64,000 nucleotides of DNA from Gammaproteobacteria bacterium (GCA_020445255.1 JAGRGY010000008.1:58461-122460); one strand, 5' to 3'; shown: positions 37,394 to 46,716, counted from the stretch's first letter. Numbers and translations: made by a program. Notes: a model not told the origin generated them from the sequence alone.

Positions 37394-37872
37394 GCCGGCA
37401 AACCCTGCACCGACCGCTGCTCGATCCACCACTGGCGATAGGCATCGTCGGCGGTCACCATCTTGGACTTGGCGGTCGAGATGGCCGCCCCTTCGATATC
37501 CGTGACCGTGACATCGACTTCGATCATGGGTCCACGGATCCGGGTCACTTCGATGACGACCTCGATCTCGTCGCCGGGAAACAGCGGCTTGCGAATTCGC
37601 CCGGGTTCGAATGAAAGGCCCAGGCAGCCGTCGCCGGGGAACTCGGTACCGAAGATGCCGGTGACGGCGATCTGCATGAGACCCCCGGGGACCACGACAT
37701 CCGGCGCCCCCTCGAAACGGCGTCTCGCCGCATCGGCATCACTGTGAATCGAATTGTGGTCGCCACTGAGTTCGCAGTAGCGGTTCACCTGTTCACGACT
37801 GAACGTGATCCGGGCGGTGTGGCGCTGGCCGACTTCCAGCATGGATGATGTCAGGCAATTCTTGGAGCGCAT
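37390..37872 (-). CDS. MaoC-like hot-dog dehydratase
   Basis: A 160-residue hot-dog-fold protein with the hydratase motif YCELSGDHNSIHSD (catalytic Asp and His of R-specific enoyl-CoA hydratases) and VVPGGLMQIAVTGIFG. It probably hydrates an acyl-CoA or acyl-ACP substrate. The ATG at 37872 has AAGGA seven bases upstream; the ATG at 37842 (MLEVGQRHTARITF) is an alternative start closer to the family N-terminus. No other fatty-acid gene is adjacent. Confidence 0.8.
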   Translation of the reverse strand: MRSKNCLTSSMLEVGQRHTARITFSREQVNRYCELSGDHNSIHSDADAARRRFEGAPDVVVPGGLMQIAVTGIFGTEFPGDGCLGLSFEPGRIRKPLFPGDEIEVVIEVTRIRGPMIEVDVTVTDIEGAAISTAKSKMVTADDAYRQWWIEQRSVQGLPA

Positions 37873-38084
37873 CAACGGTTCCTTCGATCACGTATCTTTT
37901 GATTATGACACCGGCTGGCCGCCAGATGTGGTCGCGCGCGGTCGGGTACTGCGCGTTGGGGTGCGGTTGCGCCTGATGGCGTGGACGTTTGCGCCAAAAT
38001 TGGGCGTTGACCGGGATCACGACAATTCAGCGCGATTGAGCCAATAATCGTAGGCGCCAGGCAAACAGCGCAGAGGATGCAGAC

Positions 38085-38321
38085 ATGACAGACATCAACC
38101 TTGCCGACGTGACGGTGCACATCGACGAAAACGTCGACCACGACGCACGCGAGCGCATCCAGGACGAGGTGCGCGGTCTCGACGGTGTCGTGGCCGCCGT
38201 GAGCCACGACCAGCGACCGCATCTGATGATCGTCGAATACGACCCGCAGCAGGTCGACAGTCAGACCATACTTGCATGCGTGACCCGACAGGGGGTTCAC
38301 GCGGAGCTGATCGGTTTGTAG
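38085..38321 (+). CDS. HMA-like ferredoxin-fold protein without CxxC
   Basis: A 78-residue protein with a beta-alpha-beta-beta-alpha-beta pattern like heavy-metal-associated domains (VTVHIDENVDHDARERIQDE then HLMIVEYDPQQVDSQTILAC). The metal-binding CxxC loop is absent and replaced by acidic residues, and a lone Cys lies in the second helix. A GAGGA ribosome binding site precedes the ATG. It could bind a partner protein rather than metal. Isolated, and divergent from the MaoC-like gene. Confidence 0.7.
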   Translation: MTDINLADVTVHIDENVDHDARERIQDEVRGLDGVVAAVSHDQRPHLMIVEYDPQQVDSQTILACVTRQGVHAELIGL

Positions 38322-38359
38322 CGGTCAGAGAACGCGGATACGCGTGCACAATCGTCTGG

Positions 38360-39211
38360 CTAGATCGACCGGCGGCGCGCCTTGCCAAGTGTCGGTGTCA
38401 GCCGGTCGTCGAGGATGTCGATCAGCAGCGGATGTTCGCCGACCAGCGGTGAAATGACGATCCGCAATCGGGGGTGTCGCCGCATCGCGGTTGCGCAGAT
38501 CTCGGCGACGTCTCCGCCCGGGCCCGCATGCCTGCCCGGCAGCAGGAACAGCATCGCCACCAGGATCCGGTGCTCGACCTCCTCGCTCCCGAGACGATCG
38601 AGCAGCCGTTCGAGCAGATCGCCATTGAAGTCGTATTCACGCCCCTCGCGACGCTCCATGACGGCCTGCATGACCTGGTCCCGGGGCGGCAGACGGCGTG
38701 CCAGTTCGTCGGCCGCGTATTCACGCACCGCGGTAACCTGCGGCAACGGCGAGCCATGGTCGACGACGATGATGCGGTCCGGATCGGAGCCCAGCTCGGC
38801 GCGGCTTTCCTCGACGTGGTCGTGCAGGATCTGCACGATGCGCGGTTCACCCTGCGGCAGCGGCACCAGCGGCGCGGCGACATCGACCTGAAAATCCCCG
38901 AACAGGCCCTGCAGCGCCGCCACCTGCTCGGGAATGAACGCCGTCAGCGCGCGGCTGTCGCCGAACAACAGCGGGACCACGACGAACCACCGCCGGTCGC
39001 GCCGAAGCTCGTCACTCAATACCTCCCGCAACAGCCGCGCCGGCTCGCCGCCGAGTTGGCGCGCCGGAATCCGATCGGCGTGCTGCAGCGAGGCCGCGTG
39101 TACCGGCTGCCCGCACTGTCGCGACAGGCGGGCGGCGATGTCGCGCAAAGCAAGGGTCGCCGCCGCACGCGTCGACCCGTTGTCAATGAGGATGACGACC
39201 GGGTCATTCAT
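38360..39211 (-). CDS. CbiX/SirB-like chelatase-fold protein
   Basis: A 283-residue protein with two chelatase-like half domains. The start MNDPVVILIDNGSTRAAATL resembles the CbiX opening with Asn in place of the usual His, and the second half has RIIVVDHGSPLPQVTAVREY. Sirohydrochlorin chelatases use a His in the first position, so the first half-site may be altered. The ATG at 39211 fits the domain start; longer frames extend upstream. The UbiA-like gene lies 112 bases upstream on the same strand. It may serve siroheme or a related tetrapyrrole, or have lost metal insertion. Confidence 0.65.
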   Translation of the reverse strand: MNDPVVILIDNGSTRAAATLALRDIAARLSRQCGQPVHAASLQHADRIPARQLGGEPARLLREVLSDELRRDRRWFVVVPLLFGDSRALTAFIPEQVAALQGLFGDFQVDVAAPLVPLPQGEPRIVQILHDHVEESRAELGSDPDRIIVVDHGSPLPQVTAVREYAADELARRLPPRDQVMQAVMERREGREYDFNGDLLERLLDRLGSEEVEHRILVAMLFLLPGRHAGPGGDVAEICATAMRRHPRLRIVISPLVGEHPLLIDILDDRLTPTLGKARRRSI

Positions 39212-39323
39212 CCCCACCACCCGCAACATTTCACCCATCGCATGGCCTGAGGTGGACGGCAATATCGTCCTCGCCGTGGGCTGCGCGGACAAGGAAGCGC
39301 CGTGGCATGCGCGGCCCGATCAG

Positions 39324-40196
39324 TCATGACGACCAGCCGATCGCCAGGGCAACACCGCCGGCGACGACGAAACTGGCGCTGGCGAGGATGCGCTTCGGAT
39401 TGACCTCGCCAAGGTACAGGCGCAGCGTGACGAACACGCCGAGCGCGACAAAGACCAGCGCCGTCGGCGAACGCAGCGACACCAGCGCGCCCACCGCGAG
39501 CGCGGCGATGAACAGCAGGAACAGGGCGCGCGCGGTCCGGCGCGTCGTGTCGGCACCGTAACGCACCGCGAACGAACGCTTGCCGGCCGCTCGGTCGGTC
39601 TCGATCTGCGGCGGCTGATGCGACAGCAGCAGCGCCATCGCCAGCGCCGCGAACGCGGCCATACCGGCGAGCATGCGTGCGTCCGGTGCCAGGCCGGCGA
39701 CGAGCCACAGGCCGCCATATACCCCGGGGCCGTAACACAGGCCGGTGACCCACTCGCCGAAGTGGGTATACGACAGCGGTCTCGGCCCGGCGTTGTACAG
39801 ATACCCCAGCACCAGCAGCGGCGCAGCGGCCGGCAGTATCCACCAGCGGTCCTGCTGCCACAGCACGTACAGCCCCAGCAGACCGCCGGCGATCAGGCTG
39901 ACGATCGCGTGTACGACCACCGGGCGCGTGCGGCCGTCGTGGACGCGCACCCAGGAATCGCGCTTGTCGACGTCGGCGCCGAGACGCCAGTCGGCCGCGT
40001 CGTTGAAAAGATTGATCGCATGCTGCAGCAGCACGACCGCGAACGTCGCCAGCAACAGTGCAGCGACCGCGATGCGGTCACCACCGGCAAGCAAGGGCAC
40101 ACCGAGGCCGGGGAGGACCGACACCAGGTAGATCGGGGGATTCAGCGCATCGCGCCAGCGCGCGACGTCGCCCGCCTGGCCTGTCGTCATTTGCAT
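39324..40196 (-). CDS. UbiA/MenA-family prenyltransferase
   Basis: A 290-residue integral membrane prenyltransferase with about eight helices. The first Asp-rich motif is in NLFNDAADWRLGADVDKRDS and the second in QIETDRAAGKRS, as in MenA-type enzymes. MenA attaches a polyprenyl chain to dihydroxynaphthoate in menaquinone synthesis; other UbiA members act on heme or other rings, so the acceptor is not certain. No other men genes are in the window. ATGs at 40196 and 40190 are both possible. The gene follows pepN by 48 bases on the same strand. Confidence 0.82.
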   Translation of the reverse strand: MQMTTGQAGDVARWRDALNPPIYLVSVLPGLGVPLLAGGDRIAVAALLLATFAVVLLQHAINLFNDAADWRLGADVDKRDSWVRVHDGRTRPVVVHAIVSLIAGGLLGLYVLWQQDRWWILPAAAPLLVLGYLYNAGPRPLSYTHFGEWVTGLCYGPGVYGGLWLVAGLAPDARMLAGMAAFAALAMALLLSHQPPQIETDRAAGKRSFAVRYGADTTRRTARALFLLFIAALAVGALVSLRSPTALVFVALGVFVTLRLYLGEVNPKRILASASFVVAGGVALAIGWSS

Positions 40197-40244
40197 CGCC
40201 GATCCACCATGCGAGTTGGCATTGCCGCGAAAATCGGCGGCCGG

Positions 40245-42881
40245 TCAAGACGCATCCAGGCTCTTGCTCGCGATCTCATAGACATCCTTCGACGGCCGCG
40301 CCTTGATGATGGCCTCGAGCACGCCGCACATCTGTGTCCGGCGCGCCTCGTCGTAGCGCCGCCAGCGAGAGATCGAACGCAGCAGGCGCGCGGCGATCTG
40401 CGGATTGAGCGGGTCGAGCGCCAGCACCTGCTCCTGCAGAAAACGGTACCCGCTGCCGTCGCCGGCATGGAAGCGAACCGGGTTGGCGTTGGCAAACGCG
40501 CCGATCAGCGCGCGCACCTTGTTCGGATTGCGGATCGAGAATGCCGGGTGATCCATCAGCGCGCGTACCTCGTCAAGTGCATCGACGCGGTTCGACGAGG
40601 CCTGCACACTGAACCACTTGTCCATGACCAGCGGTTCATGACGCCAGCGCTGCTCGAAGTCCGCAAGCACCTCGCTGCGCGCCGGATGATCGCCGTCGGC
40701 GAGCAGCGCGAGGGCCGCCATCACGTCGGTCATATTGTGCTGCTGCATGTACTGCATGCGACACCGTTCGCCGCCGGCCAGGCCATCGGCCGCGGTCAGC
40801 AGGTCGAGCACGCGGTTCTTCAGGCCGCGGCGCGCGATCGCTGCTGCACATGGATCGTAGGCGCCCTTCTCGGCGAGGCGCTCGTAGGTGGCGAGCAGAT
40901 CGTCGTGCAATGCGCGTCCGAGGCTGACGCGCAGCGTCTCGCGTGCGAGGTGCAGGCCGTCGACGTCGACCGTGTCCATGAAGTCGCCGAGGTAGCCGAT
41001 CGACGGCAGGCCGAGGATCTCGGCGACCAGGGCCGGTTCGCGACCGCCACCGCGCAGCGCCTCGCCGAACGCGCGCTGCAGGCCGTCCGGCACCACCATC
41101 TCGATTCCTTCGTGGTACTGCCCGACCATGCGCAACAGTACGCGCCGGGTCAGCGTCTGCGCCGCGTCCCAGCGGTTGAAGCCGTCGCTGTCGTTGGCCA
41201 GCAGGAACATCAGCTGTTCGTCGGTATAGTCGAACTCGAGTTTGACCGGCGCGCTGAATCCGCGCAGCAGCGACGGCACCGGCTCAGCGTCGACACCGTC
41301 GAATACGAACCGGTGACGGCGATCGGTCAGCGTCAGCGTGTGCTGAGTCGCCAGGTCGCTGCCGTCGACACGCACCGCCTGATCGCGACCGTCATCGCCG
41401 ACCAGGCCGACCACGAGCGGGATCAGCAACGGCGGCTTGTCGCGCTGGCCGGGCGTGTCCGGGACCGATTGCTCGATATCCAGCACATAGCGCGCGGCGT
41501 CGGCTTCATAGCGTCCAGCGACGACAACGCGCGGCGTACCCGCGTAGTCGTACCAGTTCTGGATCTGCGACAGATCGAGGCCGGACGCATCGGCCATGCA
41601 GCGCACGAAGTCCTCGGTGGTCACGGCCTGGCCGTCATGGCGTTCGAAATACAGATCGGTCGCCGCGCGAAAGCGTTCGGGACCGAGCAGCTTGGCCTGC
41701 ATGCGCACCACCTCGGCACCCTTTTCGTACACGGTCAGCGTATAGAAATTGTTGATCTCGATGTACGACGCCGGTCGCACCGGGTGCGCCATCGGCCCGG
41801 CGTCCTCCGCGAACTGGTGTGCGCGCAGCATGCGCACGTCCTCGATGCGCTTGACGCCGCGTTCGCCCATGTCGGCCGAGAACTCCTGATCGCGGAACAC
41901 GGTAAAGCCTTCCTTCAGCGACAACTGGAACCAGTCACGGCACGTGATGCGGTTGCCGGTCCAGTTGTGGAAGTACTCGTGCGCGACCACGCCCTCGATG
42001 CCTTGGAAGTCCTGGTCGGTCGCGGTATCGGGGCGGGCGAGGACGTACTTGGAGTTGAAGATGTTCAGTCCCTTGTTCTCCATCGCGCCCATGTTGAAGT
42101 CGTTGACGGCGACGATGTTGAACACGTCGAGGTCGTACTCACGGCCGTACTTCTGCTCGTCCCAGCGCATCGCGTTGACCAGCGAACGCATCGCGTGATC
42201 GCACTTGTCGATGTTCTCCGGCTCGACGTAGATGCGCAGGCGGACGCGTCTGCCCGATGACGTCGTGTGATGATCCTCGACACAGCGCAGATCGCCGGCA
42301 ACCAGCGCGAACAGGTAGCTGGGTTTCGGGAAAGGGTCGTCCCACACCGCAAAGTGGCGGCCATCCGGCAGATCGCCCGCTTCCTGCGGATTGCCGTTCG
42401 ACAGCAACACGGGGTAAGCGGCCTTGTCCGCGGTCAGGCGCACGCGGAATCGCGCCATCACGTCCGGGCGGTCGATGAACCAGGTGATCTTGCGGAAGCC
42501 CTCGGGTTCGCACTGGGTGCAGTACATGCCGCCGGAGCGGTACAGACCCTCGAGCGCGGTGTTCGACTCCGGCGCGATCACGACCTCGCTCTCGACGACG
42601 AATTGCGCCGGCGGGTTGAACAGGGTCAGGGATTCATCATCGATGCGATAGCGCGCAGCGTCGAGTTCGTTGCCGTCCACCCGTACCCATACCGGCAGCA
42701 GGCCCTCGCCGTCGAGGCACAGACTGCCGCCCGGACCTTCCGGGTTGCGCCTGATCGCCAGTCGTGACACCACTCGTGTACCCTGGTCGCGCAAGTCGAA
42801 TTCCAGGTCGGCGGACTCGATCAGGTAAGCGGGCGGCCGGTAGTCGGCCAGGCGAATCGTGCGTGGTGTAGCCTCTTTCAT
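40245..42881 (-). CDS. pepN: Aminopeptidase N
   Basis: An 878-residue M1 zinc aminopeptidase that removes N-terminal residues from peptides in the cytoplasm. The substrate-recognition motif GAMEN (265-269) and the zinc site HEYFHNW (His301, Glu302, His305) are intact, with the downstream Glu in LKEGFTVFRD. Length matches E. coli PepN. The ATG at 42881 gives the family start (MKEATPRTIRLADYRPPAYL); the longer frame upstream is spurious. Monocistronic or leading the UbiA-like gene. Confidence 0.96.
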   Translation of the reverse strand: MKEATPRTIRLADYRPPAYLIESADLEFDLRDQGTRVVSRLAIRRNPEGPGGSLCLDGEGLLPVWVRVDGNELDAARYRIDDESLTLFNPPAQFVVESEVVIAPESNTALEGLYRSGGMYCTQCEPEGFRKITWFIDRPDVMARFRVRLTADKAAYPVLLSNGNPQEAGDLPDGRHFAVWDDPFPKPSYLFALVAGDLRCVEDHHTTSSGRRVRLRIYVEPENIDKCDHAMRSLVNAMRWDEQKYGREYDLDVFNIVAVNDFNMGAMENKGLNIFNSKYVLARPDTATDQDFQGIEGVVAHEYFHNWTGNRITCRDWFQLSLKEGFTVFRDQEFSADMGERGVKRIEDVRMLRAHQFAEDAGPMAHPVRPASYIEINNFYTLTVYEKGAEVVRMQAKLLGPERFRAATDLYFERHDGQAVTTEDFVRCMADASGLDLSQIQNWYDYAGTPRVVVAGRYEADAARYVLDIEQSVPDTPGQRDKPPLLIPLVVGLVGDDGRDQAVRVDGSDLATQHTLTLTDRRHRFVFDGVDAEPVPSLLRGFSAPVKLEFDYTDEQLMFLLANDSDGFNRWDAAQTLTRRVLLRMVGQYHEGIEMVVPDGLQRAFGEALRGGGREPALVAEILGLPSIGYLGDFMDTVDVDGLHLARETLRVSLGRALHDDLLATYERLAEKGAYDPCAAAIARRGLKNRVLDLLTAADGLAGGERCRMQYMQQHNMTDVMAALALLADGDHPARSEVLADFEQRWRHEPLVMDKWFSVQASSNRVDALDEVRALMDHPAFSIRNPNKVRALIGAFANANPVRFHAGDGSGYRFLQEQVLALDPLNPQIAARLLRSISRWRRYDEARRTQMCGVLEAIIKARPSKDVYEIASKSLDAS

Positions 42882-43039
42882 CTCTCGATCCTGGCGCTTC
42901 GACGGACATCGAATGATAGCCAATGCCGGGCCGCGACGACCAACGCCCGCAACCCTGCGCCGTGAAGGGGGTAATTTCCCAGGTTTCCGATCGCACGTGC
43001 GCGTTGTTACGATAGCGGCGAGCGAAGGAGGAACACGCG

Positions 43040-43357
43040 ATGCCGGAAATCGTCATGTACACGACCGGGATGTGCCCCTACTGTGTGCGCGCCAAGATGC
43101 TGCTGCAGCGCAAGGGCATGCACTGGGAGGAGAAGCGAATCGACATCGACCACGGCCTGATGGGCGAGATGGTGCACCGCAGCAAACGACGTACCGTGCC
43201 ACAGATCTTCATCGACGACTACCACGTCGGCGGCTACGACGACATGGCGGAACTCGACGCGCTGGGTCGCCTCGACCCGATGCTCGGCCTCGCCCCACCG
43301 CGCGTCCCCGGCGACGCCGCGCACACGCTGGATGCATCGGAAGATGCCCCGACCTGA
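43040..43357 (+). CDS. grxC: Glutaredoxin 3
   Basis: A 105-residue dithiol glutaredoxin with active site MCPYC (Cys12, Cys15), the TVPQIFIDDYHVGGYDDM segment that binds glutathione, and a C-terminal tail about 20 residues longer than E. coli GrxC. It reduces disulfides using glutathione. AAGGAGG stands eight bases before the ATG. Its stop lies inside the start region of the Hsp15 gene, so the two are co-translated. Confidence 0.95.
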   Translation: MPEIVMYTTGMCPYCVRAKMLLQRKGMHWEEKRIDIDHGLMGEMVHRSKRRTVPQIFIDDYHVGGYDDMAELDALGRLDPMLGLAPPRVPGDAAHTLDASEDAPT

Positions 43358-43760
43358 GATCGCCTCGGGCGGTGACGCGAGGATGCGCCTCGACAAATGG
43401 CTGTGGGCGGCGCGTTTCTACAAAACCCGGGCCCTCGCCGGGGAGGCCGTGGACGGCGGCAAGGTCCATCTCAACGGTCAGCGCACGAAACCGGGCAAGG
43501 ACGTGCGCATCGGCAGCCGCCTGCTGATCAGCAAGGACGGTGTCGAGTGGGACATCGAGATCGCCGTGCTGCCGTGCCAGCGCCGACCCGCGTCCGAGGC
43601 GCGCACCTTCTACATCGAGAGCGAGGCCGGCCGCGAGCGCCGCGAGCGTGCCACCGCGGCACTGCAGGCCGCACGCCTCGCCATGCCGCTGCAGACGACG
43701 TCCAAACCAAACAAGCGTGACCGTCGCCTGATCCATCGCTTCAAGCAGGAGAATGCCTGA
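43344..43760 (+). CDS. hslR: Ribosome-associated heat shock protein Hsp15 (S4 domain)
   Basis: A 138-residue S4-domain RNA-binding protein. MRLDKWLWAARFYKTRALAG and KVHLNGQRTKPGKDV followed by RRPASEA match E. coli Hsp15, which rescues stalled 50S subunits carrying nascent peptide-tRNA. The C-terminus is basic (SKPNKRDRRLIHRFKQ). The start is uncertain: ATG 43344 overlaps grxC by 14 bases and gives an N-terminus of usual length; ATG 43383 would start directly at MRLDKW. Confidence 0.92.
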   Translation: MPRPEIASGGDARMRLDKWLWAARFYKTRALAGEAVDGGKVHLNGQRTKPGKDVRIGSRLLISKDGVEWDIEIAVLPCQRRPASEARTFYIESEAGRERRERATAALQAARLAMPLQTTSKPNKRDRRLIHRFKQENA

Positions 43761-43886
43761 ATGCGCGTCGCGGCGAGGCGCCAGCCACATCGGGATGTGA
43801 TTCGTCCGGCACCGGAGGGGGCCGGCGCAACCGACCTGCGCTGAGTTCCTGCCTGGCCGGCGCGCCGCAACTATCCCGTCAACATC

Positions 43887-44357
43887 ATGGACCAGGACGA
43901 ATTCCGCCAGACCTACCGCGAGGTGAACGCCGTCTACTGCGCGTTCGAGAAGAGCGTGCTCACCAACGAATGCGGCTGTACGCATGCCGAGCGGTTCTGC
44001 ATCGCCGAGCGTGAAGGCGTGCACTGCAACCGCGAATCCAGCCAGCAGCGCTGCCTGCTATGGCTGGAGCTGTTGCGCGAACAGGCGCGTTTCGCACTGC
44101 GTACCGAGGACGAGAAGCGGCTGCTGCCACATGGCAAGGCGATCCGGCTGCAGGTCGGCGGTATGCGTGGCCTGCGACGATCGATCCAGGGTGGGGGTGA
44201 ACACGCGGGCGATGGCGCGGGGGCGATCGACGACGTCGACGACCTGTTGGCGCGGGCAGAGTCGCAATTCGGGGCGCTGGAAGCGGCGCCATTCTCGGAC
44301 ATCATGCGGGCGGTCGCCGCATACCAGGTCCGCAAACGCTCACGCCGCCGACGCTGA
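43887..44357 (+). CDS. Cysteine-rich hypothetical protein
   Basis: A 156-residue protein with six cysteines in its first 56 residues (Cys18, 29, 31, 38, 47, 56; ECGCTHAERFC, then VHCNRE and QRCLLW), followed by a helical region rich in Leu and Arg and a basic end KRSRRRR. There is no signal peptide, so the cysteines are in the cytoplasm and could bind a metal or Fe-S cluster. No family is recognised beyond a general resemblance to conserved unknown proteins of sulfur bacteria. It follows hslR by 126 bases. Confidence 0.7.
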   Translation: MDQDEFRQTYREVNAVYCAFEKSVLTNECGCTHAERFCIAEREGVHCNRESSQQRCLLWLELLREQARFALRTEDEKRLLPHGKAIRLQVGGMRGLRRSIQGGGEHAGDGAGAIDDVDDLLARAESQFGALEAAPFSDIMRAVAAYQVRKRSRRRR

Positions 44358-44414
44358 ACCCGATGGCCGGCCGCTGGTCGTCACATGGCGAGAGGCATCG
44401 ACCCTTGCGTGACA

Positions 44415-44437
44415 ACGCGCGCCGGTCCGGCGCGCGT
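44415..44437. terminator. GC-rich hairpin between convergent genes
   Basis: A near-perfect inverted repeat acgcgcgcc (44415-44423) and ggcgcgcgt (44429-44437) with loop ggtcc, 38 bases after the napB stop on the minus strand and 57 bases after the stop of the Cys-rich gene. There is no U tract on either side, so it may act with Rho or protect the nap mRNA 3' end rather than be a classical terminator. Confidence 0.45.
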
Positions 44438-44474
44438 CGCAACCCGCGTCGAGGTGTGCCGCGAATCGGCCTGC

Positions 44475-44921
44475 CTACTTGGCGGCAACCGACTTGAACG
44501 TATTCTCGACCAGCGGCTTTGCGTCGACCTGCGGGACATGGCACTGCTCGCAGAAGTAGCGCGCGGCGCTGGGATGATCGAGCTTCTTGCCATTGCGGTC
44601 GATGAAGTGTGACTCGCCGATCTCCACCGCCTTGGCCTCGTCCTTGCCCGGCTGTTTCATATGGCAGTCGAGGCACTTGTTCTCCCTGAGGTCGATCGTG
44701 TACTTGTCGTTGGTGTGCGGCACCAGCGGCGGCTGCTGCTTGAAGGTGCGGTCGACGTTTTCCTTGTCGTTGATGAAACGTTCCAGTTCCGGCGGCGCCG
44801 GCTCGGCCCCCTCGATCGCCGCATCACCGCGCAGCGACATCAGGCCGGCGGATGAAGCCTGCGCACTGACCGCGACCAGCACGGCGAACAGGAAACCCTG
44901 GATGACATGGGAGTGTTTCAT
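44475..44921 (-). CDS. napB: Periplasmic nitrate reductase diheme subunit NapB
   Basis: A 148-residue periplasmic cytochrome c with signal peptide (MKHSHVIQGFLFAVLVAVSA, cleavage after ASS) and two heme motifs CLDCH (83-87) and CEQCH (124-128), plus the His-containing segment PLVPHTNDKY of NapB. It passes electrons to the NapA catalytic subunit. ATG 44921 overlaps the napH stop (ATGA), and the long frame upstream is spurious. Last gene of napFDAGHB. Confidence 0.96.
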   Translation of the reverse strand: MKHSHVIQGFLFAVLVAVSAQASSAGLMSLRGDAAIEGAEPAPPELERFINDKENVDRTFKQQPPLVPHTNDKYTIDLRENKCLDCHMKQPGKDEAKAVEIGESHFIDRNGKKLDHPSAARYFCEQCHVPQVDAKPLVENTFKSVAAK

Positions 44922-45826
44922 GACGACACCTCGCTTTTTGGATCCGAGCCGGCGATTTCCCGGCGTGGTTGATTGTTGAATCTTGTCGTGAACGCAAACA
45001 CGTTGCGTCCACACACGTCGATACAGCGTCCGCAGTTGGTGCAATGGCCGGACGTGATGACGGGTCCTATGCCCTTGTCGGCGCCTTTCAGCGCCGGACG
45101 TATGACCTGATGCTCCGGACACACGGCGAAGCAGTCCATGCAGTCGTCGCAGCGCTCGCGATGCACCGCCGACACCCGCACGACGGCGCCCTCGCCGAGC
45201 AGCCCGTAGAACGCGCCCACCGGGCACAGGTGGCCACACCAGGCGCGCCGGCCAACGAACAGATCGAGCAGGAACACCGCCGCAACGATGCCCCACGCAA
45301 GCCCCATACCGAACACCAGACCTCGAAAGACCATCGACACCGGGTTGACCAGCTCCCAGGCGACGCTGCCCGAGATCGCCGCGACCACGAGAATCGCGCC
45401 CAGCAGCCAGTAGCGCGTCTTGTCCGACAGATGCGCCCCGCCCTTGATCCCCAGGCGCCGACGCAACCACTCGGCGGCATCGGTGACGAAATTGATCGGA
45501 CACACCCAGCTGCAGTAGACCCGTCCGCCGACCACCAGGTAGAACACCAGTACGATCAATCCGCCGATCAGTGCCGTCGTCTCCGGCGCGTGCCCGCTGG
45601 CAAACACCTGCAGCAGCACCAGCGGGTCGGACAACGGCAGCGTGTCGAGGGTCAGGCTCGACGCAAGATTGCCCTTGACCAGCCAGAGGCCGAACCAGGG
45701 ACCGATCAGGAACAGGCCGAGGATGGTCAGCTGGCTGACACGGCGCAGGATCAGGAACCGGTGCGCATACCACCAGCCGTTGACCTGGATCGATTCCGCG
45801 CCGGGACGCTCCGGCACTGCCGCCAT
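44918..45826 (-). CDS. napH: Quinol dehydrogenase membrane component NapH
   Basis: A 302-residue inner-membrane ferredoxin-type protein with four membrane helices. Between and after the helices lie cysteine motifs WCGHLCPVGAFYG and a pair of 4Fe-4S motifs (CDDCMDCFAVCPE and CTNCGRCIDVCG). Together with NapG it oxidises quinol and feeds NapB. Start: ATG 45826 has GGGAGGA five bases upstream; a GTG at 45829 is possible. It overlaps napG and napB. Confidence 0.95.
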   Translation of the reverse strand: MAAVPERPGAESIQVNGWWYAHRFLILRRVSQLTILGLFLIGPWFGLWLVKGNLASSLTLDTLPLSDPLVLLQVFASGHAPETTALIGGLIVLVFYLVVGGRVYCSWVCPINFVTDAAEWLRRRLGIKGGAHLSDKTRYWLLGAILVVAAISGSVAWELVNPVSMVFRGLVFGMGLAWGIVAAVFLLDLFVGRRAWCGHLCPVGAFYGLLGEGAVVRVSAVHRERCDDCMDCFAVCPEHQVIRPALKGADKGIGPVITSGHCTNCGRCIDVCGRNVFAFTTRFNNQPRREIAGSDPKSEVSS

Positions 45827-46704
45827 CACAGTCCTCCCTTGCGGTTCAACGTATCGAGCGGATTGGACGAAAACGGTGCCGCACCGGACGCGGGGGCCCC
45901 TTCCCCCTCGTCGATGACCAGTCCGCGTCCCGCATGCTCGTAGTGCATACCCTTGGGCAGGTTGTAGTCGTGCGGTGTGTCCGGCGTCACCAGTGCCTCG
46001 CCGGCACGCGCCTTCTGTTCCCAGCCGAGCCGATAGTGCTTTCCGAGCATCCCCTTGGCCAGCGCAATCGGGAACACCTTGATCGCGGCCTCATCCAGGA
46101 TGCAGGCCTTTTCACACTTGCCACAGCCGGTGCACGCGGCCGAGTGCACGACCGGGATGAACAGGGCGTGCTTGCCGCTGCGTTCGTTGTGCTGGTAGTT
46201 CAGTGTGATCGCGTTGCCGCGCACCGGGCAGACGTTGAAGCACACCTCGCAGCGCAGGCCCTGAAATGCGATGCACGACTCGTGGTCGACGACGACCGCG
46301 AGCCCCATGCGCGCCTCGGCGATCTTGGTCAGCGCCGGATCCAGTGCACCGGTGGGACACGCCTTCACACACGGAATGTCGTCACACATCTCGCACGGCA
46401 CGCTGCGCGCCTCGAAGTACGGTGTACCGAGCGCGACCTCGTCACCGACCTCGGCCAGCTTGAGCGTGTCGTAGGGGCAGTCCCGCACACACAGCCCGCA
46501 GCGGATGCACGCGGCCTGGAAGTCCTGTTCGGAGCCCGCCCCGGGCGGTCGAATCGCGGTCGCCGGCAGCGCCCTCGCCTGGCGCTGGTACACGCCGAGC
46601 GTCAACGCAACCAGGCCGACGCCGACCGCGGTGCGCAACGTGTCGGTCAGAAACCGCCTGCGCGCTGGGTCGATATCCAGCTTTTCCTTTCGCTTGTCGC
46701 TCAT
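45826..46704 (-). CDS. napG: Ferredoxin-type protein NapG
   Basis: A 292-residue periplasmic iron-sulfur protein. A Tat signal ([20 protein letters not shown]) precedes four 4Fe-4S motifs: [35 protein letters not shown] and [11 protein letters not shown]. It forms the NapGH quinol-oxidising unit. It lies 65 bases after napA, a gap filled by a two-tier hairpin, and has UAAGGUG as ribosome binding site just past the hairpin. Its stop overlaps the start of napH. Confidence 0.95.
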   Translation of the reverse strand: MSDKRKEKLDIDPARRRFLTDTLRTAVGVGLVALTLGVYQRQARALPATAIRPPGAGSEQDFQAACIRCGLCVRDCPYDTLKLAEVGDEVALGTPYFEARSVPCEMCDDIPCVKACPTGALDPALTKIAEARMGLAVVVDHESCIAFQGLRCEVCFNVCPVRGNAITLNYQHNERSGKHALFIPVVHSAACTGCGKCEKACILDEAAIKVFPIALAKGMLGKHYRLGWEQKARAGEALVTPDTPHDYNLPKGMHYEHAGRGLVIDEGEGAPASGAAPFSSNPLDTLNRKGGL

Positions 46705-46716
46705 CGCACCTTACCG

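Noticed and set aside
39618..42260. 880-codon plus-strand frame
   Set aside because: Antisense to the UbiA-like gene and pepN; no motif, composition rich in Arg, His and Gln.
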